64,000 bases of DNA from Armigeres subalbatus (taxonomy: Eukaryota; Arthropoda; Insecta; Diptera; Culicidae): positions 44,114,180 to 44,178,179 of the forward strand of contig NC_085140.1 of the NCBI RefSeq assembly GCF_024139115.2, given 5' to 3'. The position numbers and the translations under genes are program-made. The notes beneath the pieces are model-generated. The model was not told the origin of the DNA. It searched no databases and saw only the letters and a list, made by a program, of their open reading frames with translations. This document shows positions 34,651-46,682 of this stretch, piece by piece (the stretch's first letter is position 1; the number at the start of each line of letters is the position of its first letter).

Positions 34651-37600
34651 GAGGGGGGGCACAGTAGCATTTTGAGTTCAATTAGGTTTCTCTAAGGCGA
34701 TAGTAGAATGAGCGCTCGTTTAAATCCTTGGGGGCGGTCGCAGTACCGATATGAGAACAATTTGGTTGCACTTTTGTGTCGATAGTGGATTGAGCGCACG
34801 TCTGAGTCAATGAGGGCGGGCGCAGTGTCGATATGAGTTCAATTTGGTTGCACTTATGTGATGATAGTGGATTGAGTGCTCGTCTGAGTCAATGAGGGTG
34901 GGCGCAGTGTCGATATGAGTTCAATTTGGTTGCACTTATGTGATGATAGTGCATTGAGCTCCCGTCTGAGTCAATGATAGCGGGCGCAGTATCGATATGA
35001 GTACAATTTGGTTGCACTTATGTGATGATAGTGGATTGAGTGCTCGTCTGAGTCAATGAGGGTTTGCGCAGTGTCGATATGAGTTCAATTTGGTTGCACT
35101 TATGTGATGATAGTGGATTGAGCGCTCGTCTGAGTCAATGAGGGCGCAGTGTTGACATGAGTTTAATTTGGTTGCACTTATGTGATGATAGTGGATTGAG
35201 CGCTCGTCTGAGTCAATGAGGGTGGGCGCTCTGTCGATATGAGTTCAATTTGGTTGCACTTATGTGATGATAGTGGATTGAGCGCTCGTCTGAGTCAATG
35301 AGGGTGGGCGCAGTGTCGATATGAGTTCAATTTGGTTGCACTTATGTGATGATATTGGATTGAGCGCTCGTCTGAGTCAATGAGGGCGGGCACAGTAGCA
35401 TTTTGAATTAAATTTGGTTTCTCTAAGGAGATAGTAAAATGAGCGCTCGTTTGAATCCTTGGGGCGGTCGCAGTGTCAATATGAGTTCAATTTGGTTGCA
35501 CTTATGTGATGATAGTGGATTGAGCGCTCGTCTGAGTCCATGAGGGCGGGCACAGTAGCATTTTGAATTAAATTAGGTTTCTCTAAGGAGATAGTAAATT
35601 GAGCGCTCGTTTGAATCCTTGGGGCGGTCGCAGTGTCGATATGAGTTCAATTTGATTGCACTCATGGGATGATAGTGCATTGAGCGCACGTCTGAGTCAA
35701 TGAGGGCGGGCACAGTAGCATTTTGAATTAAATTTGGTTTTTCTAAGGAGATAGTAAAATGAGCGCTCGTTTGAATCCTTGGGGCGGTCGCAGTGTCGTT
35801 ATGAGTTCAATTTGATTGCACTCATGTGATGATAGTGCATTGAGCGCACGTCTGAGTCAATGAGGGTGGGCGCAGTGTCGATATGAGATCAATTTGGTTG
35901 CACTTATGTGATGATAGTGGATTGAGCGCTCGTCTGAGTCCATGAGAGCGGGCACAGTAGTATTTTGAGTTTAATTTGGTTTCTCTAAGGAGATAGCAGA
36001 TTGAGCGCTCGTTTGAATCCTTGAGGCGGTCGCAGTGTCGATATAAGATCAATTTGGTTGTACTGCTCTTCTGAGTCCATGAGGGCGGGCACAGTAGCAT
36101 TTTGAGTTCAATATGGTTTCTCTAAGAAGATAGTAGAATGAGTGCTCGTTTGAATCCTTTGGGGCGGTCGCAGTGTCGATATGAGATCAATTTGGTTGCA
36201 CTCATGTGATGATAGTGGATTGAGCGCTCGTCTGAGTCCATGAGAGCGGGCACAGTAGCATTTTGAGTTCATTTAGGTTTCTCTAAGGCGATAGTAGAAT
36301 GAGCGCTCGTTTGAATCCTTGGGGGCGGTCGCAGTACCGATAAGAGAACAATTTGGTTAAACTTATGTGTCGATAGTGGATTGAGTGCACGTCTGAGTCA
36401 ATGAGGGCGGGCGCAGTGTCGATATGAATTCAATTTGGTTGAACTTATATGATGATAGTGGATTGAGGGCTCGTCTGAGTCCATAAAGGCGGGCACAGTA
36501 GTATTTTGAGTTCCTTTTTATTTTACCTAAGGAGATAGCAGATTGAGCGCTCGTTTGAATCCTTGGGGCGGTCGCAGTGTCGGTATGAGATCAATTTGGT
36601 TGTACTGCTCGTCTGAGTCCATAAGGGCGGGCACAGTAGCATTTTGAGTTCATTTAGGTTTCCCTAAGGAGATAGTAGAATTAGCGCTTGTTTGAATCCT
36701 TGGGGGCGGTCACAGTGTCGATATGAGATCAATTTGGTTGCACTCATGTGATGATAGTGAATTGAGCGCTCATCTGAGTCCATGAGGACGGGCACAGTAG
36801 CATTTTGAGTTCAATTAGGTTTCTCTAAGGCGATAGTAGAATGAGCGCTCGGTTGAATCCTTGGGAGTAGGTCGCAGTACCGATAAGAGAACAATTTGGT
36901 TAAACTTATGTGTCGATAGTGGATTGAGCGCTCGTCTGAGTCAATGAGGGCGGGCGCAGTGTCGATATGAGTTCAATTTGGTTGCACTTATGTGATGATA
37001 GTGGATTGAGCGCTCGTCTGAGCCAATGAGAGTTGGCGCTGTGTCGATATGACTTCAATTTGGTTCCACTTATGTGATGATAGTGGATTGAGTGCTCGTC
37101 TGAGTCAATGAGGGTGTGCGCTGTGTCGATATGAGTTCAATTTGGTTGCATTTATGTGATGATAGCGGATTGAGCGCTCGTCTGAGTCAATGAGGGCGTT
37201 CAGTGTCGACCTGAGATCAATTCGGTTGCACTTATGTGATGATGGTGGATTGAGCGCTCGTCTGAGTCAATGAGGGTGGGCGCTGTGTCGATATGACTAA
37301 AATTTGGTTGCACTTATGTGATGATAGTGGGTTGAGTGCTCGCCTGAGTCAATGAGGGTGGGCGCAGTGTCGATATGAGTTCAATTTGGTTGCACTTATG
37401 TGATGATAGTGGATTGAGCGCTCGTCTGAGTCAATGAGGGCGTTCAGTGTCGACATGAGTTCAATTTGGTTGCACTTATGTGATGATAGTGGATTGAGCG
37501 CTCGTCTTAGTCAATGAGGGTGGGCGCTCTGTCGACATGAGTTCAATTTGGTTGCACTTATGTGATGATAGTGGACTGTGCGCTCGTCTGAGTCAATGAG

Positions 37601-40600
37601 AGCGGGCGCAGTATCGATATGAGTTCAATTTGGTTGCACTTATGTGATGATAGTGGATTGAGCGCTCGCCTGAGTCCATGAGGGCGGGCACAGTAGCATT
37701 TTGAATTTAATTTGGTTTCTCTAAGGAGATAGTAGAATGAGCACTCGTTTGAATCCTTGGGGCGGCCGCAGTGTCAAAATGAGTTCAATTTGGTTGCACT
37801 CATGGGATGATAGTGGATTGAGCGCTCGTCTGAGTCCATGAGGGCGGGCACAGTAACATTTTGAATTAAATTTGGTTTCTCTAAGGAGATAGTAAAATGA
37901 GTTCAATTTGATTGCACTCATGTGATGATAGTGCATTGAGCGCACGACCGAGTCAATGAGGGCGGGCGCAGTGTCGATATAAGTTCAATTTGGTTGCACT
38001 TTTGTGATGATAGTGGACTGAGCGTTCGTCTGAGTCCATAAGGGCGGGCACAGTAGCATTTTGAGTTCAATTAGGTTTCTTCAAGGAGATCGTAGAATGA
38101 GCGCTCGTTTGAATCCTTGGGGGCGGTCGCAGTGTCGATATGAAAACAATTTGGTTAAACTTATGTGATGATAGTGGATTGAGCGCACGTCTGAGTCCAT
38201 GAGGGTGGGCGCTGTGTCGATATGAGATCAATTTGGTTGCACTTATGTGATGATAGTGGATTGAGCGCTCGTCTGAGTCAATGAGGGTGGGCGCAGTATC
38301 GATATGAGTTCAATTTGGTTGCACTTATGTGATGATAGTGGATTGAGCGCTCGTCTGAGTCCATGAGGGTGTGCGCTGTGTCGATATGAGTTCAATTTGG
38401 TTGCACTTATGTGATGATAGTGGATTGAGCGCTCGTCTGAGTCAATGAGGGCGAGCGCAGTGTCGATATGAGTTCAATTTGGTTGCACTTATGTGATGAT
38501 AGTGGATTGAGAGCTCGTTTGAGTCCATGAGGGTGGGCACAGTAGCATTTTGAGTACAATTAGGTTTCTCTAAGGAGATAGTAAAATGAGCGCTCGTTTG
38601 AATCCTTGGGGCGGTCGCAGTGTCGATATGAGATCAATTTGGTTGCACTAATGTGATGATAGTGGATTGAGCGCTCGTCTGAGTCCATGAGGGTGGGCGC
38701 TGTGTCGATATGAGTTCAATTTGGTTGCACTTATGTGATGATAGTGGATTGAGCGCTCGTCTGAGTCAATGAGGGCGAGCGCAGTGTCGATATGAGTTCA
38801 ATTTGGTTGCACTTATGTGATTATCGTGGATTGAGCGCTGAGTCCATGAGGGCGGGCACAGTAGTATTTTGAGTTCAATTTGGTTTCTCTTAGGAGATAG
38901 CAGATTGAACGCTCGTTTGAATCCTTGGGGCGGTCGCAGTGTCGATATAAGATCAATTTGGTTGCACTTATGTGATTATCGTGGATTGAGCGCTGAGTCC
39001 ATGAGGGCGGGCACAGTAGCATTTTGAGTTTAATATGGTTTCTCTAAGAAGATAGTAGAATGAGTGCTCGTTTGAATCCTTTGGGGCGGTCGCAGTGTTG
39101 ATATGAGATCAATTTGGTTGTACTTATGTGATGACAGTATATTGAGCGTACGTCTAAGTCCATGAGGGCGGGCGCAGTAGCATTTTGAGTTCAATTCGGT
39201 TTCTCTTAGAAGATAGTAGAATGAGCGCTCATTTGAATCCTTGGGGGCGGTCGCAGTGTCGATATGTGATCAATTTGTTTACACTTATGTGATAATAGTG
39301 GATTGAGCGCTCGTCTGAGTCAATTAGGGCGAGCGCAGTGTCGATATGAGTTCAATTTGGTTGCACTTATGTGATGATAGTGGATTGAGCGCTCGTCTGA
39401 GTCCATAAAGGCGGGCACAGTAGTATTTTGATTTCCTTTTCATTTTCTCTAAGGAGATAGCAGATTGAGCGCTCGTTTGAATCCTTGGGGCGGTCGCAGT
39501 GTCGGTATGAAATCAATTTGGTCGTACTGCTCGTCTGAGTCCATGAGGGCGGGCACAGAAGCATTTTGAGTTCATTTAGGTTTCTCTAAGGCGATAGTAG
39601 TCGCAGTACCGATAAGAGAACAATTTGGTTAAACTTATGTGTCGATAGTGGATTAAGCGCACGTCTGAATCAATGAGAGCGGGCGCAGTGTCGATATGAG
39701 TTCAATTTGGTTGCACTTATGTGATGATAGTGGATTGAGCGCTCGTCTGAGCCAATGAGGGTGGGCGCTGTGTCGATATGACTTCAATTTGGTTGCACTT
39801 ATGTGATGATAGTGGATTGAGTGCTCGTCTGAGTCAATGAGGGTGGGCGCAGTGTCGATATGAGTTCAATTTGGTTGCATTTATGTGATGATAGTGGATT
39901 GAGCGCTCGTCTGAGTCAATGAGGGCGTGCAGTGTCGATTCGAGTTCTATTTGGTTGCACTTATGTGATGATAGTGGATTGAGCGCTCGTCTGAGTCAAT
40001 GAGCGTGGGCGCTGTGTCGATATGAGTTCAAATTGGTTGCACTTATGTGATGATAGTGGATTGAGCGCTCGTCTGAGTCCATGAGGGCGGGCACAGTAGC
40101 ATTTTGAATTTGGTTTCTCTAAGGAGATAGTAAAATGAGCGCTCGTTTGAATCCTTGGGGCGGTCGCAGTGTCGATTTGAGTTCAATTTGATTGCACTCA
40201 TGTGATGATAGTGCATTGAGCGCACGACCCAGTCAATGAGGGCGGGCGCAGTGTCGATATGAGTTCAATTTGGTTGCACTTATGTGATGATAGTGGATTG
40301 AGAGCTCGTTTGAGTCCATGAGGGTGGGCACAGTAGCATTTTAAGTACAATTAGGTTTCTCTAAGGAGATAGTAAAATGAGCGCTCGTTTGAATCCTTGG
40401 GGGCGGTCGCAGTGTCGATATGAGATCAATTTGGTTGCTCTAATGTGATGATAGTGGATTGAGCGCTCGTCTGAGTCCATGAGGGTGGGCGCTGTGTCGA
40501 TATGAGTTCAATTTGGTTGCACTTATGTTATTATAGTGGATTGAGCGCTCGTCTGAGTCAATGAGGGCGAGCGCAGTGTCGATATGAGTTCAATTTGGTT

Positions 40601-41275
40601 GCACTTATGTGATGATAGTGGATTGAGCGCTCGTCTGAGTCCATGAGGGTGGGCGCTGTGTCGATATGAGTTCAATTTGGTTGCACTTATGTGATTATAG
40701 GGGATTGAGCGCTCGTCTGAGTCCATGAGGGCGGGCACAGTAGTATTTTGAGTTCAATTTGGTTTCTCTAAGGAGATAGCAGATTGAGCGCTCGTTTGAA
40801 TCCTTGGGGCGGTCGCAGTGTCGATATAAGATCAATTTGGTTGTACTGCTCGTCTGAGTCCATGAGGGCGGGCACAGTAGCATTTTGAGTTTAATATGGT
40901 TTCTCTAAGAAGATAGTAGAATGAGCGCTCATTTGAATCCTTGGGGGCGGTCGCAGTGTCGATATGTGATCAATTTGTTTACACTTATGTGATAATAGTG
41001 GATTGAGCGCTCGTCTGAGTCCATAAAGGGGGCACAGTAGTATTTTGAGTTCCTTTTTATTTTCTCTAAGGAGATAGCAGATTGAGCGCTCGTTTGAATC
41101 CTTGGGGCGGTCGCAGTGTCGGTATGAGATCAATTTGGTTGTACTGCTCGTCTGAGTCCATGAGGGCGGGCACAGTAGCATTTTGAGTTCATTTAGGTTT
41201 CTCTAAGGAGATAGTAGAATGAGCGCTTGTTTGAATCCTTGGGGATGGTCCCAGTGCCGATGTGAGATCAATTCA
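34651..41275. repeat. Satellite 3, block II: diverged 82-bp monomers with a second unit type
   Basis: Continuous with block I, but here units with CACAGTAGCATTTTGAG and TTTCTCTAAGGAGATAG, followed by GTTTGAATCCTTGGGGCGG, are common. They are mixed with the standard unit in a variable order. Deletion units (GTTGTACTGCTCGTCTGAG, GATTGAGCGCTGAGTCC) recur at several places, so whole groups were copied. Sequence divergence is higher than in block I. The array ends near 41275 in AT-rich DNA. About 80 units. Confidence 0.9.
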
Positions 41276-42515
41276 ATTATTTTAATAAACCTAAAATTTA
41301 TTTCTTATTACAGCAATCGTACACTACTTTTTAATAACATTTACTAACCGTCTCATAGTTTTAATCCACAATAAATAGAAGTAGATTGTTAGAAACCCGG
41401 ATAAAATTTAGAAAAAAAAGTGATATTGTAAAGACCTCAGCTATTAGCAGCAGGACTTTGCGATTTCGTAGAAACTTCTTATAGTTGGGAAAATCATATT
41501 TGAAAAGAATTTCTACCTCTAATTGAATATTAAAAGGTTTTCTGGACTTGAAGATACAAAAGTTGAAAGTTTAATCATACATCGTGGAACCAATGCTAAC
41601 AGAATCCTGAATTAGCATCAAAACATTTTCACTTGGTTGAAAACTACCAAAAATATGTTAAGTGTGATAGTACGGTTTTTTTGTTCAAGAAAAAACACGT
41701 TGGGGACATAAGAGGAGGGGGTCAAAATCTACAAAAAAATGTGGATTGCTCTAGTAATGAGTAGAGACATAAGCCATTGAACTAATTCTTTCATAAAAAT
41801 AATTTATTTTTGATTAAAGAAGTTATGAAAATTTTGAAATGAAATTGTTATGCGGATACATTCAGTACAAGCAAGCATGTATATATTTTCTACATTTCTT
41901 CCGAAAAAAGGCACAATTTCCATCGTGGTATGCCAGACCCCCCTAAGATAATTCTCATTGCCACATGGTTAAATTCATCTACCCAAAATGAAGTTCAAAC
42001 AAGTCAAAATTAAGTTCAATTAATTCTAGATCGTTGCTGGGGGAAACCAAATTTCAGTCGAATGGGTCAGCCTGAGCTTTAGTATTTGATTTGAGTTTGC
42101 GTTTGATCACGTGTAGAAAAGTATCTGAATTCTAAGTTGTTTCCACCTAACGAAAGGTTTGAATAGGTTCAAAAAACCTAAGTTTGAGATAAACCCCTTC
42201 AACCCAATTTTTAATTCCCCGTCGAACTGCTATCGTTAGGTGGTTTACTTTTTCTGATTCTGATATCATCGGGTGGAATGAGACAACTAAAACAACTCAA
42301 AATTTAGGTTGTTTGATCGACCCGTGTATAATAACCATATTTCATCATATTGCTTTTGGAAATGTTAATTTAAAATGAACAAATCTACTAACAAGAAAAC
42401 AAAACCTTTTTTGTTTCTTTATTTTTGTATCTTTATTAAGAAGACTTTCAGCCCTAGGCTGGCTCGACTCCAATAAATCTTTCTTAAATTCAATTACATG
42501 TAAAATGTGAACAGT
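41276..42515. other. AT-rich stretch, no gene recognised
   Basis: This is the edge of the satellite domain. Nothing coding is recognised. A GGGTCAG...TGATC...CGACCC region (42060-42330) may be a decayed inverted-repeat element. Confidence 0.5.
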
Positions 42516-42725
42516 ACTGCCCATGATATCATGATTGACGTAATAACCTTTCAAAATTTCAGCTAATTTAACTTACTTTCGCATTTACTACGGTAATTCA
42601 ATCGTTGTAACATCGATAAGTTGCATGTCTCAAACCTCATTTAAGTTTTTACGGGTAAATTGTTTAAGATTTGCGATATTTGTCTTCAAGTAATTCCAAA
42701 AATCAACTATAAAATCATGGGCAGA
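42516..42725. mobile_element. MITE with ACTGCCCATGAT ends, copy 1
   Basis: The ends ACTGCCCATGATATCATG and ATAAAATCATGGGCAG are inverted copies. The interior matches 60711-60945, sharing CAACATCG, CCTCATTTAAGT and TTACGGGT. A 210-bp element without code and with two copies in the window fits a MITE. Confidence 0.75.
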
Positions 42726-43055
42726 TCAAGTACCTAACATTTTATATCAAATATCCAAAAATAGCAAAGTTCATTTAATCATCATACAATGTTCTGTGAA
42801 ATTGTTCTGTAACATACTAACAATCGAGCGATCAGAACCAATTTCCAAATCGAATGTCGAATGTCGGAGGTGTATTTTCCTATAAATTTTGACTCAAAGC
42901 CCCATAAAAACATCTAATCAAATGCGCAGCTTATGCTACAAGCGATTGAGCTGAAATTTTGAGGGATTGATATTCTTACCATAAGACACAATCCAAGGGG
43001 GGGAGGGGCGTGGAATTCGACAACTTTTTGTTTCCTGGGCGAGTCTACTGGATAC
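42726..43055. other. Non-coding AT-rich stretch
   Basis: Nothing is recognised between the MITE and the diverged satellite. Confidence 0.5.
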
Positions 43056-43059
43056 TTTG

Positions 43060-44430
43060 CGTGGGTGCGGCGTTCATAGTGACTTGAGCGCTTGCCAGAG
43101 CCCCATGATGGCAAACACAGCACGAGTTTGAGTCTAAATATGTTGCACTGAGACGATCATAGTGACTTGAGCGCTCGCCAGAGTCCCATGAGAGCGGACA
43201 CAGCATGAATTTAAGTACAAAATTATTACTCTGAGACGTTCATAGTGAATTCAATACCTAATTTCCATAACGACTTATCTGCTTTTGTAAATAAAGATCC
43301 AAACGTCGATTTGACGAATCTGATGGCACTCCCACGCTAACCATCACCATCTACACGTAAGTGAAGGCTTCGGCTACCTGTTATGGTGTTGGTTTGTGTG
43401 GGAGTGCCATTAGATTCGTCAAATCGACGTTTGGATCTTTATTTACAAAAGCAGATAAGTCGTTATGGAAATTAGGTATTGAATTCACTATGAACGTCCC
43501 AGAGTAATAATTTTGTACTTAAATTACGCGTTTGAATCTTTATTTACAAAAGCAGATAAGTCGTTTTGAAAATTTGTTACTCTGATTCGCTCATAGTGAC
43601 TTGAGCGCTTATCAGAGTCCCATGAGGGAGAACACAGCATAAGTTTGAGTCTAAATCTGTTGCACTGAGACGTTCATAGTGAATTGAGCGCTTGCCAGAG
43701 TCCCATAAGGGGGAAAACAACATGAATTTGAGTACAAGATTGTTACTCTGAGACGTTTATAGTGAATTGAGCGCTCGCCAGAGCCCCATGAGAGCGGATA
43801 CATCATGAGTTTGAGTTCAAAACTGTTGCCTTGAGACGTTCATAGTGTCTTGAGCCCTCGCTAGAGTCCCATGAGGGGATGACTCAGATTCGATTTGATT
43901 ACAATTTGGTTACTCGTAGGTGCTCATAGTTAAATGAGTGATCGTCTAAGTCCCATGTGGGTGGACATGAATTTGATTTGAGTACAATTCGGTTACTCTG
44001 AGGCTTTCATAGTGAATCGAGCGATCACCTGAGTCCCATGAAGGCGGACACAGATTCGATTTGAGTACAATTTGATTACTCTGAGCCTGAGGTGTTCATT
44101 GTGAAATGAGTGATCATCTGAGTCCCTTGAGTGGGCGGACATAGATTTGATTTACCCTGAGGCCTTCATAGTAAGTTGATGGATCCTTTGAGTTTGTAGT
44201 GCGGACATAGAATCAATTTTAGTACAATATGTTTGATTCGAGGCATCCATAATGAGCTCAGCGAACGTCTGAAACCCATGAAGTTAGACACAGATTCGGT
44301 TTGAGTACATTATGGTTACTCTGAGACCTTCATTGGGATTTGGGCGGTCTTGTGAGTCATGTGAGGGCAGCCTTAGTAGCAATTGGAGTACAATTTAATT
44401 GCTCTAAGGCATTTATAGTGAATAGTTTGT
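43060..44430. repeat. Diverged relative of the 82-bp satellite (about 85-bp units)
   Basis: Units read TCATAGTGAATTGAGCGCTC, GCCAGAGTCCCATGAG, GCGGACACAG, then TTTGAGTACAA and TTACTCTGAGACG. They keep TTGAGCGCTCG and the GAGT-CCATGAGGGCGG-ACA layout of satellite 3 but are far more diverged, and GAGCGCTC is lost toward the right edge. About 13-15 units are present. A fold-back duplication at 43209-43525 interrupts it. Confidence 0.8.
43209..43525. repeat. Fold-back duplication inside the diverged satellite
   Basis: Arms of about 127 bp (43209-43335 and 43398-43525) are near-perfect reverse complements around a 62-bp spacer. The arms contain both satellite sequence (AGTACAAAATTATTACTCTG, CGTTCATAGTGAATTC) and non-satellite sequence (GATCCAAACGTCGATTTGAC). 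A third partial copy of the non-satellite part follows at 43530-43575. Confidence 0.85.
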
Positions 44431-44674
44431 TTTGGTCGATTGATGAACATTTAAAATTAAATTTAAAGCCGGTACACCTTATTAGTTTTCATTTTACCGT
44501 GACACACCACGATAACAAATTTGTCTTGGCCTAGACAACGGACAGCACTCTCATGTAACACTTTTGTTGATTAGTGATACATTTTCAATGAAGATACCTA
44601 AATTTGTGGAGACGAAACTTAAAAAAAAAAGAAAAAAATGTCGGGTGCAGGCGAAGTTCAACGGACGCGGACGT
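44431..44674. other. Non-coding spacer
   Basis: No repeat or gene is recognised. Confidence 0.4.
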
Positions 44675-44776
44675 AAAGACATTTGTTCAGTTTGTTGAGC
44701 TGAGTCGATTGGTATACAATACTATGGGTCTAAGAGCCTTTTATAAAAAGTTCGTTGTTGGAGTGAAATGATAGCC
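44675..44776 (+). mobile_element. Fragment of the GCCTTTCTCG-ended mosquito repeat
   Basis: It matches 7365-7460: CATTTGTTCAG, GAGCTGAGTCGATTGGTAT, ACTATGGGTCT, AAAAGTTCG and GGAGTGAAATGATAGCCT. Only the 3' part is present. Confidence 0.6.
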
Positions 44777-44799
44777 TGAATGAATTTATTCACATTTAG

Positions 44800-44912
44800 G
44801 CGTGGGGCGCAATTTTCAAATCAATAAAGTTTGATGGGCGGATTTTCCAAGGGGCGCAAAATTTTAAATGTATGAGTAACCAGCTCATGATTTGCCATGA
44901 CAGCACTGATGA
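44800..44912 (-). repeat. Patch related to satellite 1 and its left flank
   Basis: On the minus strand TTTTGCGCCCC..GGAAAATCCGCCC resembles one satellite 1 unit. Beside it, ATCAGTGCTGTCATGG and GGTTACTCAT match the flank of satellite 1 at 15100-15160. It may mark the parent element of that satellite. Confidence 0.5.
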
Positions 44913-46682
44913 GGTTGCTTCGCGTGGCGCGTTCCGAAAGTGTGCTGACTTCGGTGTCTGGCTGGAAGTGGTGCACAAAAAACCGGGCAGCAGCTGCACC
45001 GCCGTTGAACTGAGCTGAACTGAGCGGACTCGGGTCGGTTGGTTTGTGAATCCGATGAAACGGCAAGGAGGCAACAAAAAATAGTGTACGAAACGTACGT
45101 ACCTTCATAGCTACATTTAAACGTGCGAAAGTGAGCGGGTGGATTCACAGCTATGGTGAGAAAAAGCTTGGATTCTGGCGCGAAACAGGGCACCACAGTT
45201 ATGGAGAGACAGCAATGGCAGCGGAATGGAAGCAAGCACATGTTTCATGGCAGGGCTGAATGTTCGATATTTTTAGTAGCTTTAAAATAAAAGTGGCCGA
45301 AATCTTAATTAGATATTATTGCTGCATTTCAACTATAGTATTGATCAAAAAAAAATGTAAATTTAATTGTTTTTCTAAAACAATCATCCTTTGCTTTGTA
45401 TCAGACGATTCAATTTCTTCGATCATTCATAATTATCTAATATCCCGAGCTACCGTATATTCAGTGATTTTCTATTGATTGTTCATTGACCATGAGGTGA
45501 ACCACGACTAATTTTCCAATTTTTTAGTTCTCTAAAAACATGAATATTGCTGATCATTAAATCCGTCACTAAAAGTAGAAAAACCGGAGTATGCTTTGAG
45601 GGTAGTTAATATCTTATGTATATTTTAGTGATCAAAATCGTTTTGGATCACTGATTTTTTTTCGAACTTGCTTTGGTCCAGTAAACTACATACTGAGCGA
45701 ATTCACGACTACAACCCCCGAAACAATAATTCTCGCAGCAAAAACTACTTCCACCAAGTGCAAGTGTACACCATATATATTTTCGCACGAGACGCGTCCT
45801 ACTATAGAAACATCGTCACACATATGGTGACGGTGTAAGCAGGAACTCAGATTGCATACAAGACTCGGGTCTGGGAAAGCAACACAACCTAAGCTCAAAT
45901 GAAATGAAGCAAAAAAGGCAAACAGGGAGTGAAAGCCTTAACATACTCACCATAGAGGGTTTCCATTTTCCATTTTCATTTCAAGACTCCCACAATAAAA
46001 GTGTCCTGTCCCATTGGAAAAACGAACAGTCAAGCAAAAGGGCTTACACGAGGAATTTACAAGTTCTAATTCTTATGATCGTAAAACATTTGCACACACG
46101 TTTGTTTGAGGGAAATAAATTAGGCAGCTGCTGGTTGGTTGACCGTGAACTATACTAAAAAAATGTGGATTGAAAGAAAAATTCCAATTCTAAGGCTGAA
46201 TTGAAATAAGGCGGTTTTTGTAATCTATTTTATTCCGTTTAAAAAAACATTTCTAGGCAAATCCATCCAGTTCAATCAAAGTTAATTGCCACATTAATTT
46301 ACTATGTTCTTAAAACTCAAATGAAAATATGTACATTATGTGGAAGATTCAAGGAAGATTTTGATTTTAAAGTATTGGAGGTAACCAAACCCATGGGACT
46401 CGAACCCACGAAGGAGAAGAAACGATTAACAAATCCAAGATGAACAATTCTGATTTAGTTTACAGAATAATTTCCTATTCGATGGAGATGTCAACCCATG
46501 ATTGAGACATTGATTCAGTATAGAGAACTACGAGTTCTAGTCTGCTACTAAAAACATTTAAGCGAAGCTAACTACGTATTCCAAATCGCTGTACGGGTTT
46601 AGGAAGTGCCAGCAAGAAACGAAGTGAAAAAAAGTAGAAGAAAAATATATTAAGCTCTTTTAGTGGAATGTATTAAACCGTC
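44913..46682. other. Unique-looking non-coding sequence
   Basis: Minus-strand frames of 93-118 codons at 44796-45241 have no recognisable domain. A box-B-like GGTTCGAGTCC on the minus strand at about 46397-46407 suggests a decayed tRNA-derived SINE. Nothing else is recognised. Confidence 0.45.

Noticed and set aside
26525..41275. CRISPR array
   Set aside because: Units are 82 bp throughout with no distinct repeat-spacer alternation or cas genes, and the genome is eukaryotic.
44796..45241. Overlapping minus-strand genes of 93-118 codons
   Set aside because: Three frames overlap, none has a recognisable domain, and part of the sequence is a satellite 1-like repeat.
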